Positions 8,440 through 16,568 of a stretch of 64,000 bases of DNA are shown here, piece by piece (position 1 is the first letter of the stretch; every line of letters begins with the position of its first letter). The stretch covers positions 1-64,000 of the forward strand of contig CAJXLK010000006.1 in NCBI GenBank assembly GCA_913055635.1. Reading direction: 5' to 3'. The stretch comes from an uncultured Bacteroidota bacterium (GTDB lineage: Bacteria > Bacteroidota > Bacteroidia > Bacteroidales > UBA12077). A model generated the notes under the pieces. It saw only the letters and a list, made by a program, of their open reading frames with translations, was not told the origin of the DNA and did no database searches. The translations under genes were made by a program, and so were the position numbers.

Positions 8440-8534
8440 AAAAAAAAGTGCGGGTGAGCGGTCTCAATTAAATTGGCGCGAGGTCTCTTAATGAGCCTTT
8501 AATTTAGTTGCCTTGGAGATCCAGCTCACCCGCA
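8440..8534 (-). ncRNA. Candidate structured small RNA with U-run
   Basis: A perfect 11-bp inverted repeat (TGCGGGTGAGC at 8449-8459, GCTCACCCGCA at 8524-8534) encloses about 64 bases. The inside can continue the stem: GGTCTC with GAGATCC, AATTAAA with TTTAATT, and an inner GGTCTC-TTAAT-GAGCC hairpin, giving a rod of about 85 nt. On the minus strand the closing arm is followed by eight T, as in an intrinsic terminator. It lies upstream of the rplU promoter and so is not its leader. No clear promoter was found for it. It could be a small RNA, an attenuator or a mobile-element relic. Confidence 0.4.
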
Positions 8535-8902
8535 AAAAGATTTCAGGCGATAAATTTGTAGAATTATACTAAACCAACGTAAAGATATAACATTTTATTG
8601 CATTCAGGTAGAATTTGTGGTTGAATGATTTTTTTAACCTTTTTTGAAGGTCGGTGCCTTCATTTGGGGCTTATTTTCCAGGTAATGAGCATCGGTCAAA
8701 ATCAATGCTGGATTGGGGATTTAATCCTTATCATCCATCCCTGGTGAAAATAATGATGTCAAAATCAAATGGCATTTGGGTGGTTTGATGAATCAGCAGG
8801 ATCGTGTATCTGTCTTATGATCGTGTCTACATGGATTCATTCGAATGGTTTGTTGAATCAGCATAGGGGATTTGGTTCATTCCTCAAGTTGCTGTAATTT
8901 CT
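8535..8902. repeat. Gap with a degenerate direct repeat
   Basis: No gene is seen. The sequence TGGTTTGATGAATCAGCA at 8781 returns as TGGTTTGTTGAATCAGCA at 8846 (period 65), with weaker echoes nearby, so this is decayed tandem-repeat DNA. Confidence 0.5.
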
Positions 8903-10003
8903 TCACTGTTTGGTTTCGATGATTTTTTCCAGGGCCTGAACGGTACGGGCGATGTCGAATTTTTTCTCCACAAAGTGGCGGGCCTGGCGCCCCATCTTTT
9001 CGCGGAGGTTTTGGTCGTGGTACAGCCGGATGATCTGGTCGGTCAGGGATTGGGTATCTTCGAACGGCACCAGGAAGCCGTTTTCGCCATTGCGGATCAG
9101 CTCGGGGTTGCTGGAGATGTTGAAGGCCATTACGGGTTTGCTGCTGGCCATGGCTTCGACGATGACATAACCGAAACCTTCCCACAGGGAGGTCAGCAGG
9201 AAGAGGTCGATCGAGTGCATGAAGCTTTTGATGTCGGAGATGAACCCGGTGAAGCGGATGTGCTGGTCGAGGCCTTCCTGTTGCACTTCTTTGCGGATGG
9301 ATTTTTCGAGCTTGCCTTCTCCGGCCAGCAGGATCTTAAAGGGTATATCGGCTTGGCGGAGTTTTCGGGCCACTTCGAGCAGGTAGCCGTGTCCTTTTTG
9401 TTCCACAAACCGGCCGGCGTTGCCCAGGACCAGCTCGCCGTTTTGTTTGTGGTAGATGGGTTGCACCGGCCGTCGGTCGAAAGCGTCAAAATCGATGCCG
9501 TTGTAGATGACGTGGATCTTCTGGGGATCCACCAGGTGGGGATTGCGCTCGAGCAGCAGTTTTTTGGTGGCTTCGGAGTTGGTCACCACGTCGGTCACCA
9601 CCCGCCGGAAAAGTTTCCGGTTGAAAAAGTTGTTGTGCACGGGCAGGGCGGTGCCGCGGCGGTAGATGATCTTGCCGACCCCGGCTTTGCGGGCGGCCAC
9701 ACCGGCCACCTTGGCATCGGAGGGCAGGTTCAGGATCACCGCTTCCGGCCGGTAACGCTCCAGCATCCGGCTTACCCGGTGTATCTTGAAGGGATTGACA
9801 AAGCTGTAGTTGTTGATGCCCACCGACTCATGCGGGAGGTTGTGTTCGCGGACCTTCGCCAGGAGCTCGCTGTTGTTGCCGACAAAAAAAACCACCCGGT
9901 GTCCCTTCTCCTTTAATCTCAGAGCCACATCCAGATGCCACTTCTCACCCCCGCCCCAGGCCGGGTTGGTGTTGAAAAAGGCTATGGTCTTTTGTGGGGC
10001 CAT
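8903..10003 (-). CDS. Glycosyltransferase, GT4-like (GT-B fold)
   Basis: About 366 residues. The N-terminal domain starts KTIAFFNTNPAWGGGEKWH, the family pattern for acceptor binding; the C-terminal nucleotide-sugar domain has NAGRFVEQKGHGYLLEVA and the EX7E motif EGFGYVIVE. It should transfer a sugar from a nucleotide donor to a lipid-linked or polysaccharide acceptor on the cytoplasmic face. The start is taken at MAPQKT because the four codons before it lie in the flanking palindromic-repeat DNA (in-frame alternative at 10015). It is downstream of an MsbA-like exporter and close to several sulfotransferases, suggesting one glycan pathway. The donor sugar cannot be told. Confidence 0.88.
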   Translation of the reverse strand: MAPQKTIAFFNTNPAWGGGEKWHLDVALRLKEKGHRVVFFVGNNSELLAKVREHNLPHESVGINNYSFVNPFKIHRVSRMLERYRPEAVILNLPSDAKVAGVAARKAGVGKIIYRRGTALPVHNNFFNRKLFRRVVTDVVTNSEATKKLLLERNPHLVDPQKIHVIYNGIDFDAFDRRPVQPIYHKQNGELVLGNAGRFVEQKGHGYLLEVARKLRQADIPFKILLAGEGKLEKSIRKEVQQEGLDQHIRFTGFISDIKSFMHSIDLFLLTSLWEGFGYVIVEAMASSKPVMAFNISSNPELIRNGENGFLVPFEDTQSLTDQIIRLYHDQNLREKMGRQARHFVEKKFDIARTVQALEKIIETKQ

Positions 10004-10014
10004 TCTATCATTCA

Positions 10015-10140
10015 ATCATTTCTTCATTATTCAATCCCCGCCTACGCTTCGCTTCGCCGGGGCAGGCATTCCATCATTTAATCATTCAATCCCCGCCTAC
10101 GTTTCACTTCGTCGGGGCAGGCATTCAATCATTTTATCAT
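10015..10140. repeat. REP-like palindrome, two copies
   Basis: Two about 50-bp copies of a unit with the arms CCCCG and CGGGG around a CTACGCTTCGCTTCG-like centre, flanked by ATTCAATCATT tracts (centres near 10049 and 10103). A third copy of the same unit occurs at 38353-38405, again in a gap between genes. In RNA each forms a hairpin. No associated transposase is in the window. Confidence 0.75.
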
Positions 10141-10144
10141 TTCC

Positions 10145-11968
10145 TCAGGAGAACATCTGCATCTCGTGCAGTTTTTTGTATATGCCGTCTTTTTGGATCA
10201 GCTGGTCGTGGTTGCCGGTTTCCCATATGCTGCCCTGGTGTAGTACCACGATCTTGTCGGCCTCGCGCACGGTCGACAACCGGTGGGCGATGATGATGGA
10301 GGTGCGGTTGTGCATCAGCCGGTAGAGGGCGTCCTGCACCAGTTTCTCCGATTCGGTGTCGAGCGAGCTGGTGGCCTCATCCAGTATCAGGATGGGCGGG
10401 TTTTTGAGGATGGCCCGGGCGATGCTCAGGCGCTGCTTCTGCCCGCCCGAGAGCTTGTTGCCCTGGTCGCCGATGTTCGTCTGGTACCCGTCAGCCAGCT
10501 CCTGGATGAAGGCATGGGCATTGGCCACCCGGGCGGCCTGCTCCACCTCCTCCATCGTGGCTTCATCCCGCCCGAAAGCAATGTTGTTGAATACCGTGTC
10601 GTTGAAAAGGATCGATTCCTGGCTGACCAGCCCGATCTGGGCCCGCAGATCCTTCACCTTTAAATCCTCCAGCGCCACACCGTCGATGCGGATCTGCCCC
10701 TCGTTGACATCATAGAAACGCGGCAAAAGGTTCACCAGGGTCGACTTGCCGGCACCCGACTGACCCACGATGGCCACGGTCTGGCCCTTGTCGATGTTCA
10801 GGTTCACCCCGCTCAGCACATTGTCCGTCTTGTAGCGGAATGTGACGTTGTCGTAAATGATCGTCTCGCGGAAAGTATCGAGCGGCCGGGCATCGGCCTT
10901 CTCCTGTATGGTCTCGTGGGCATGCAGCACCGTCTCGATGCGCTGGAACGAGGCCATGCCCTTTTTCATGTTGTAGTAAAAGTTCGACAGCACCTTCGAG
11001 GGCTGGATGATCTGGGAGAAGATCACCAGGTAGGTGATGAAGGCCTCGGGCGAGAGGGTGCTGCCCCCGCCGTTCAATACCTGGATGCCGCCGTACCACA
11101 TGATGATCACAATCACCGTGATCGAGAGGAACTCGCTGAAGGGATGGGCCAGCACCCGCTTGCGCAGGATCTTGTTCATGATGCGGGTGTACTTGTTGTT
11201 GCCCTTCTCAAAATTTCGGTTCACGCGGCTTTCGGCATTGAATGCCTTGATGATCCGCAGCCCGAAGATGGTCTCTTCCAGCATCGAGAGCAGCTCGCCC
11301 AGCTTGTTCTGGCCCTTGATGGAGGCCTTCTTTAGGTTCTTGCCCACCACGCTGATGCCATAGCCGCTCAACGGCAGCAGGATCAGCACGAAGAAGGTCA
11401 GCTTATAGCTCATCACGAACAGGGCCGTCACATAAATGATGATCTGGATGGGCGCTTTGATCGCCTTGCGCAGGGGCCGCAGCATCGTGTTGGCCACTTC
11501 CTGCACGTCGCCGGTGGCCTTCAGCAGGATGTCGCCCCGCTTCTCCTCCGAATAGTAAGCCACGGGCAGACGCAGGATCTTGCGGTAAATCTTGTTGCGG
11601 ATGTCACGGATCACCCCGTTGATCAACGGTACGATGGCGAAGTTCCCCAGGTAGTTGAACGAGTTCTTCAGCAACACCAGCCCGATCACGATCAGACTGA
11701 CCCACATCAGCGCCACCTCGGCCCCGCGCGTCTCAATCAGCTGGCTGACCAGGTAGTTGAAGTTGTGCTGGATGGCGTCGGCGTTGAGCTCAAAGGGCAC
11801 CGGCTCGGTTACCGGCGTCTTCTGGTCGAAAAGGATCTTCAGGAACGGAATGGTCATCATGAAGGAGAACAACGAAAAGAAGGTCCCCAGCAGATTCAGC
11901 AACACCCCGATAACGGCGTTTCTCCAGTAATGGACGATGTATCCCAGCAGTCGTTTGTATTCTTGCAT
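10145..11968 (-). CDS. MsbA-like ABC exporter (fused permease and ATPase)
   Basis: A 607-residue half-transporter. Six membrane helices lie in residues 15-330. The nucleotide-binding domain has Walker A GQSGAGKS (402-409), Q-loop Gln450, signature LSGGQ (506-510), Walker B ILILDEA (526-532) and the H-loop in IIIAHRLSTV. It acts as a dimer in the inner membrane. The family flips lipid A, glycolipids, peptides or drugs. Its place between two glycosyltransferases and the sulfotransferase genes suggests a glycolipid or oligosaccharide substrate, but it could equally be the lipid A flippase. Length is typical. Confidence 0.9.
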   Translation of the reverse strand: MQEYKRLLGYIVHYWRNAVIGVLLNLLGTFFSLFSFMMTIPFLKILFDQKTPVTEPVPFELNADAIQHNFNYLVSQLIETRGAEVALMWVSLIVIGLVLLKNSFNYLGNFAIVPLINGVIRDIRNKIYRKILRLPVAYYSEEKRGDILLKATGDVQEVANTMLRPLRKAIKAPIQIIIYVTALFVMSYKLTFFVLILLPLSGYGISVVGKNLKKASIKGQNKLGELLSMLEETIFGLRIIKAFNAESRVNRNFEKGNNKYTRIMNKILRKRVLAHPFSEFLSITVIVIIMWYGGIQVLNGGGSTLSPEAFITYLVIFSQIIQPSKVLSNFYYNMKKGMASFQRIETVLHAHETIQEKADARPLDTFRETIIYDNVTFRYKTDNVLSGVNLNIDKGQTVAIVGQSGAGKSTLVNLLPRFYDVNEGQIRIDGVALEDLKVKDLRAQIGLVSQESILFNDTVFNNIAFGRDEATMEEVEQAARVANAHAFIQELADGYQTNIGDQGNKLSGGQKQRLSIARAILKNPPILILDEATSSLDTESEKLVQDALYRLMHNRTSIIIAHRLSTVREADKIVVLHQGSIWETGNHDQLIQKDGIYKKLHEMQMFS

Positions 11969-12583
11969 CGCTAAATTTCAGTCGGTGTGATCAATTGTTT
12001 TTATCGCTTTGTTCGGATTGTTTCCCGTCGGTTTGCCATCTTATGGCGGGTTTCCCGGGCTGTGTCCTGCCTCTTCGGACTTTGTTCTACCTTCCTGGGT
12101 TTTGTCCTTCTGTTCCAGGCCGTGTACTACTGTTCCAGGCCGTGTACTACCGCTCAAGGCATTGGTCTTTTTGGCCGGGACCTTTTCTGAGCCCGTAGCT
12201 TTGCCTGTCCTGCCCGGGGCATTTCAGCTTTTTTGCCTTTTCAAACGGCCCCGAAAATGAATCGGGCTCAGCCGGCAAAGGTTATAAATTTTCTTTCACC
12301 TCGGCATGGGTTATTAAAATTTTCGTTGCCTTCTCTTTATGCTCCGGGCTTTGGTTTCTTTTTGGGGCTTGTCCGTTGATTTTTTCCGGTGAACCTGATG
12401 CAACCGGCCGTTCAAACGGCCCGGCCTTATTGTTTGCACCAGTGCACCTTATACAATATTCCGGTCCAATGCTTCGCTTCCATTATTTTCACCGGTGAAC
12501 CTGATGCCACTTGCAAGCGGATATCGCTTATATCTTTTTCGGGGCTTGTCCGGCGACTTTTTTTCCGGTGATCCCGGCCCACC
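11969..12583. repeat. 615-bp gap with degenerate direct repeats
   Basis: T- and C-rich DNA open in all plus frames but without protein character. Repeated pieces: CTGTTCCAGGCCGTGTACTA twice in tandem near 12113-12150; GGGGCTTGTCCG followed by TTTTTTCCGGTGA near 12364 and 12541; CCGGTGAACCTGATGC near 12388 and 12491. No gene is called. Confidence 0.65.
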
Positions 12584-13459
12584 TCACTCTTCAAAACGAT
12601 AACCCTTCAGAAAATCGTACGGGCCCATGCGTTGGTTCACCTCATCGATGGCCTGGCGGGGCCATTTGATTTTATGGCGGCTTTTGTGGCTGCTTTTGCG
12701 CACGATGCGCCCGGCATCCTCCAGGTAATCGCTGTAGGGCTCCACCCCGAGGAAGCGGCACATCCCGGCCAGGTATTTTTGGGGATACTCGATAAAGTCC
12801 TCATGCCGCAGCTCGTAGATTTGGTAGCTGTTCATGCTGCGGATGTGGTGGATGGCTTCCACCTCCCGGAAATGCCGGTCGATTTCGTTTTGGAGCATTT
12901 CGGGGTCTACCGGCTGGTCTTTGTCGTTGCCCCCACGAGCTCGGGTGGCGATGTTATCGAACGGGTTGCGGATGATGTGGATGATTTTGACGGGGATGCC
13001 GGTGGTTTGACGCAGCTGGTCGAGCCGTTCGGGATGATGGTATATCTCCCGGCTGGTACGTCCGCCCCTTTTGTCGCCGATGACCTTTAGCTCACGGAAC
13101 GATCCCTGCCACTGGCCCGGTACGCGGTAAGAGTAGCCCGACCACCGGTAGTTGAGGGTGGCAAACCATTTGTCACGACCGATCAGCTTTGCGTAAAGGT
13201 TCCGCCGGGAATGACCCCGCCGCAGGTATTTGAGCACATTGAGCTCATGGGCAATGCACATCTCCGGATGGGCATTCAGCAACGCCCCGATCAGGGTGTG
13301 CCCGCTGCGCGGATACCCCAAAAAAAGACAAAAAGCCCGCGGCTGATCCAGGTAACCGCGGTAACGCCAACCCAGGTAACCCACCATCAGCCGGGTGTAG
13401 AAAAAACGTACCAGCCTGCTGGTTTGCCTGAAGATCCATCTGTTGAGGTTTGACGCCAT
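12584..13459 (-). CDS. Sulfotransferase family protein (PAPS-dependent)
   Basis: A 291-residue protein with the PAPS 5'-phosphosulfate loop LGYPRSGHTLIGALL (residues 47-61) and the 3'-phosphate motif IIRNPFDNIATR (162-173). These are the two signatures of cytosolic and Golgi-type sulfotransferases, which move sulfate from PAPS to a hydroxyl or amine. A basic amphipathic N-terminus may hold it at the membrane. It is the first of four sulfotransferase-fold genes within 3.8 kb and lies near glycosyltransferases and an ABC exporter, so a surface glycan or glycolipid is the likely acceptor. The acceptor cannot be told from sequence. Confidence 0.85.
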   Translation of the reverse strand: MASNLNRWIFRQTSRLVRFFYTRLMVGYLGWRYRGYLDQPRAFCLFLGYPRSGHTLIGALLNAHPEMCIAHELNVLKYLRRGHSRRNLYAKLIGRDKWFATLNYRWSGYSYRVPGQWQGSFRELKVIGDKRGGRTSREIYHHPERLDQLRQTTGIPVKIIHIIRNPFDNIATRARGGNDKDQPVDPEMLQNEIDRHFREVEAIHHIRSMNSYQIYELRHEDFIEYPQKYLAGMCRFLGVEPYSDYLEDAGRIVRKSSHKSRHKIKWPRQAIDEVNQRMGPYDFLKGYRFEE

Positions 13460-13868
13460 TGATTCCCTGGTTGAAACACCCCTTTTATAAATTGTTGGAA
13501 GAGCCGTTTTTTCGTTGATTCATTGAAACCGCCTTTTGTTTCATTGAACCCGCCTTTTGATTTATTGTCTGAAAACAACCCTTATGTTTATGGCCTGAAA
13601 CTGCCCTTTTGATTTATTGTCTGAAAACAGCCCTTATGTTTATGGCCTGAAACCGCCCTTTTGTTTTATTCTTTGAAACAACTTCTTGATTTCTAGCTAA
13701 AATCAGCCCTTTTTAAATCCGGTTCTTCTGTTGATAGCACTTTTGGCTGCGATTTGTTTGTAGCCCGGCACTTTTTCATGGGCAAAGATAGGACAAAATC
13801 AGGTATAAAAGGCGCGGTGGGGTTGGATTTTGCCGGGGCTTTAAATAGGCCGGCCTGTAGCGCCTGGT
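13460..13868. repeat. 409-bp gap with a 52-bp degenerate tandem repeat
   Basis: The unit around TTTATTGTCTGAAAACA then CCTTATGTTTATGGCCTGAAA starts at about 13561 and again at 13613 (period 52). Shorter decayed forms (TTCATTGAAACCGCCTTTTG, TTCATTGAACCCGCCTTTTG) lie just before. No gene is seen. Confidence 0.75.
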
Positions 13869-14591
13869 TCAGTCATTTCGGCCGATGATGTTGTCGGATT
13901 CCATTGGGTAGCCAAAATGCTCAAAATCTTCGCGGTAGATCGATTCCACACGTTGCTTGGTCTCCAGGTCGTAATATTCCTGTATCCTGGCGCGGGTGGA
14001 GCGGTTCAGGTGCTTCAGTTCGGTCTCGGGCAGATTCAGTTTTTGCAGGATGGCGTTGAAATCCTCCTGGAGGTTTTCGAACGAGCCGCAGTAGTCGATG
14101 GAGAGCTTTTCGACCCAGCGCACCTGCGGGTTACAGGTGCTCATCTTGTGGGCATTGAACAGTCCGATGGGGGGAACCCCTTCTTCCTGGATAAGGCGTA
14201 CGAAGCGGAGGAAGGAGATGCCGCCTTTGAAGGAAGGCCGGAAATACTCGTAGAGCGAGATAGCCCGGTCATAGGGGTTGCGGGAAAAGCAGAATTTGAA
14301 AGCCTTCCGGTTGAAACTTTGCGAGATGTAGCCCTCCTCCACCAGCCGGGCATAATCGATGTGGCCGAAGGTGACCAGCCCCTGCTGATCAAACCGGTAT
14401 TTGACCCGGGCCAGCTTTTTGGCCTTCAGACAGCCCCGCCGCTTGAGCGTTTTGTACACGCTGGTGCCCGCATTCTTGGGGATCCATATGAATACCGCGT
14501 TGGGGTTGTTGCGGTTCTGCACACGATGCTTGAGCTTGCCCAGCCGCGTGTAATTCATCAGGTCTTTGCCGATATCTTCCAACCACTCCAT
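13869..14591 (-). CDS. Sulfotransferase family 2-like protein
   Basis: A 240-residue protein with the Sulfotransfer_2-type PAPS loop WIPKNAGTSVYKTL (residues 36-49) and the 3'-phosphate motif FSRNPYDRAISLYEYF (about 102-117), then FVRLIQEEG and a helical C-terminus. This subfamily includes carbohydrate sulfotransferases acting on glycans. The open frame continues 47 codons upstream through the hairpin repeats, but that part is repeat translation, so the start is set at MEWLEDIGKD; a -7 box lies 30 bases before it. It is divergent from the next sulfotransferase gene across the repeat cluster. Confidence 0.82.
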   Translation of the reverse strand: MEWLEDIGKDLMNYTRLGKLKHRVQNRNNPNAVFIWIPKNAGTSVYKTLKRRGCLKAKKLARVKYRFDQQGLVTFGHIDYARLVEEGYISQSFNRKAFKFCFSRNPYDRAISLYEYFRPSFKGGISFLRFVRLIQEEGVPPIGLFNAHKMSTCNPQVRWVEKLSIDYCGSFENLQEDFNAILQKLNLPETELKHLNRSTRARIQEYYDLETKQRVESIYREDFEHFGYPMESDNIIGRND

Positions 14592-14612
14592 GATGCCAAT
14601 ACAAGATTTTAT

Positions 14613-14628
14613 TACCTTTGCAAAGCTA
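14613..14628. promoter_or_regulatory. Back-to-back -7 boxes between divergent sulfotransferase genes
   Basis: TACCTTTG on the plus strand (14613-14620) abuts TAGCTTTG on the minus strand (14628-14621), both matching TAnnTTTG, so the site reads as a near-palindrome. The minus box suits the gene starting at 14591. The plus box would give a leader of about 170 bases containing four hairpin repeats before 14796. -33 elements are not evident. Confidence 0.4.
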
Positions 14629-14646
14629 ATAAAAATATATAACAGA

Positions 14647-14750
14647 CCCCGCTTAGCGGGGTCCGGAAAACTGACCACCCCGCTTAGCGGGGTCACTGGA
14701 AACCAACCCCCGCTTAGCGGGGTTCCGAACATTTACCCCGCTTAGCGGGG
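14647..14750. repeat. CCCCGCTTAGCGGGG hairpin repeat cluster, 4 copies
   Basis: Full copies at 14647-14661, 14678-14692, 14708-14722 and 14736-14750, spaced 28-31 bp, each followed by GTC or GTT. The unit folds to a 6-bp G/C stem with a 3-base loop on either strand. Five other clusters occur in this window. Confidence 0.95.
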
Positions 14751-14795
14751 TCCAGACAGGATACCAGACGGGATTTCAACCAAAACCTCAACTCC

Positions 14796-15557
14796 ATGAA
14801 CCAACTCTTTGCCACCCTCAAGCAGGGAATAAGAAAGCGCTACAACAGGAATTTCGGACCCTACCGCGATGTGGTGGTCGTCTCCTACCCCAAATCCGGT
14901 CGCACCTGGCTGAGGGTGATGCTCAACGACCTGAACATCGTACCCACTTACTCCCACGACGGCACCCAGCACGGACTGGCTACCCCGCACCACCAACTGT
15001 CCACCGACAAATCACCTTTTCAAAACAACCGCGTGGTGTTCATGGTACGCGATCCCCGCGACACCGTGGTCTCCGCCTACTTCCAGGTCACCAAACGCCA
15101 CCAAACGTTTGACGGTTCGCTGTCTGATTTCATCCGCGACGAACGCTTCGGCATCGAAAAGATCCTGCGCTTCCACCAGATATGGCACGAAAACCGCAGC
15201 GTGCCCAATGATTTTACGGTGGTCCGCTACGAGGACCTCCACGAAGCCCCGCTCAAAACCATGCGCAGCCTGATGGATTTCCTGGGCAGGAAGAATGCCA
15301 CCGACCAGAAGCTGCAAGGCGTGATCGATTTTTACCAGTTCAACAACATGCAGAAACTTGAGCGGGAAGGATATTTTAAAAAGACCTTCAAGGGTGTTTT
15401 AGCCCCCAAGGATGCCAACGACCCCAACACCTACAAGACCCGCAAGGGCAAAGTGGGCGGTTACCGAGAAAACATGAGCGGGGAGGATGCCGCTTTCTGC
15501 CGCGAAATCATGCAAAACCGCCCCAATCCATTCTATCCTATTCCGGCTTCTTATTGA
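14796..15557 (+). CDS. Sulfotransferase domain protein (Sulfotransfer_1 type)
   Basis: A 253-residue protein with the classic PAPS-binding loop YPKSGRTWLRVML (31-43), the 3'-phosphate motif VRDPRDTVVSAYFQ (84-97) and the C-terminal RKGKVGGYRENMS segment, equivalent to the RKGxxGdW motif of cytosolic sulfotransferases. All core elements are present and the length is near the family norm. It is the only plus-strand gene in the first 25 kb. Its 3' end overlaps the convergent sulfotransferase-like gene by 20 bp. Acceptor unknown; a glycan or lipid is inferred from the neighbours. Confidence 0.88.
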   Translation: MNQLFATLKQGIRKRYNRNFGPYRDVVVVSYPKSGRTWLRVMLNDLNIVPTYSHDGTQHGLATPHHQLSTDKSPFQNNRVVFMVRDPRDTVVSAYFQVTKRHQTFDGSLSDFIRDERFGIEKILRFHQIWHENRSVPNDFTVVRYEDLHEAPLKTMRSLMDFLGRKNATDQKLQGVIDFYQFNNMQKLEREGYFKKTFKGVLAPKDANDPNTYKTRKGKVGGYRENMSGEDAAFCREIMQNRPNPFYPIPASY

Positions 15558-16404
15558 ACAGCAGTTCGCGTTGCTGGGAAGCATAGTCGATGCATTTCTG
15601 CCAGTCGTCGAGGTAGGCGTGATCGATCTCCTTCAGTTTATCCTGCGGAATGAGCGGGCGGTTGCTGGCCCATTTCTCCGGGAAAAATTGTGCGAAAAAG
15701 GCGATTGAGTGCAGCAGCAGTCCGCTGAATTTTTTGTAGGTGAACTTAACCGCCTTGTTGCGGATCCCCGAATGGTCGTACTGGTAAAAGCGGTTGAAGC
15801 GCCTTACCATCCTCAGTTGCCTGGGATTGTACGATTTTTTTACCGTTTGCACCCGGATGTCATTGCGGTTGTATTCGGCCCCCATGTAATCGGCCAGCAT
15901 ATCGATCACACCATAAGGGTTTTGCTTGAGTTCCTCCTGGAAAAGCACCAGGGGTCGGTGTTGGAACTGTTCCTCGAGGAATTTGATCTTGGGGAAGAAA
16001 AGCAGGTTGTCGGTGCCCAGGACCCCGTTGCCGTTTAGGTCAAAATAGCCGTTGAAATCGCGGTCGCCGTGCTTCCGCAGGTAGTACTTGTATTTGCTCT
16101 GCAGCCACCGGGTGTGTTTGCGAAGCACGATGATGGGGTAGGTGTGGGGGTATTTGGCCGCCACATCTTTCACCTTGCCGATGCCCCCGCTGTGATCCAG
16201 GCTCAGCTCAATGGACAGCAGCACCCGTTCGGCGCCACCCTGGCCAATCAGCTGGTCGCGCCGCTTGAAATCATGCTTTTTGATGAAGCGGATGCCACGG
16301 AATTTGGGGAAAACATTCCGCTGCAAAAACGTGGAGGCCGTCTTGGGCAACCCCACATGAAAAAATATGGTCTTGTCGCTTCGCTGTTGCTGGCTTTGAT
16401 TCAT
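15538..16404 (-). CDS. Sulfotransferase-like protein
   Basis: A 288-residue protein with the PAPS-loop-like HVGLPKTASTFLQ (residues 16-28) and a weaker 3'-phosphate segment VLRKHTRWLQSKYKYYL (93-109). The overall layout matches the gene at 25826-26662: both have PKFRGIRF or PKLKGVHY after the loop, then VLFQEELKQNP or ILFHDELKKDP, and a DDWQKC ending, so the two are paralogues. Arg replaces the usual RNP/RDP context, so activity is less certain than for its neighbours. It converges with, and overlaps by 20 bp, the plus-strand sulfotransferase. Confidence 0.75.
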   Translation of the reverse strand: MNQSQQQRSDKTIFFHVGLPKTASTFLQRNVFPKFRGIRFIKKHDFKRRDQLIGQGGAERVLLSIELSLDHSGGIGKVKDVAAKYPHTYPIIVLRKHTRWLQSKYKYYLRKHGDRDFNGYFDLNGNGVLGTDNLLFFPKIKFLEEQFQHRPLVLFQEELKQNPYGVIDMLADYMGAEYNRNDIRVQTVKKSYNPRQLRMVRRFNRFYQYDHSGIRNKAVKFTYKKFSGLLLHSIAFFAQFFPEKWASNRPLIPQDKLKEIDHAYLDDWQKCIDYASQQRELLFNKKPE

Positions 16405-16568
16405 ACCCCTGGCGTTTTTATGGGCTTTTCACTGTATATCTTGCGGTATATGTGTTTGGTCATCTGATTAATTATAAGTTTTTTATGAAACCGGCTTTTC
16501 CTTGTGCCACCTGCTTTTCCCGGCTTTTTTGCCCGAAGCAAAACGGTAACTGATTGATCTTTTTTATA

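Noticed and set aside
11987-12260. Three overlapping plus-strand open frames
   Set aside because: All three frames are open because the DNA is T/C-rich repeat; no codon bias or motif.
14592-14732. N-terminal extension of the sulfotransferase gene ending at 13869
   Set aside because: The 47 extra codons translate the CCCCGCTTAGCGGGG cluster and the promoter region.
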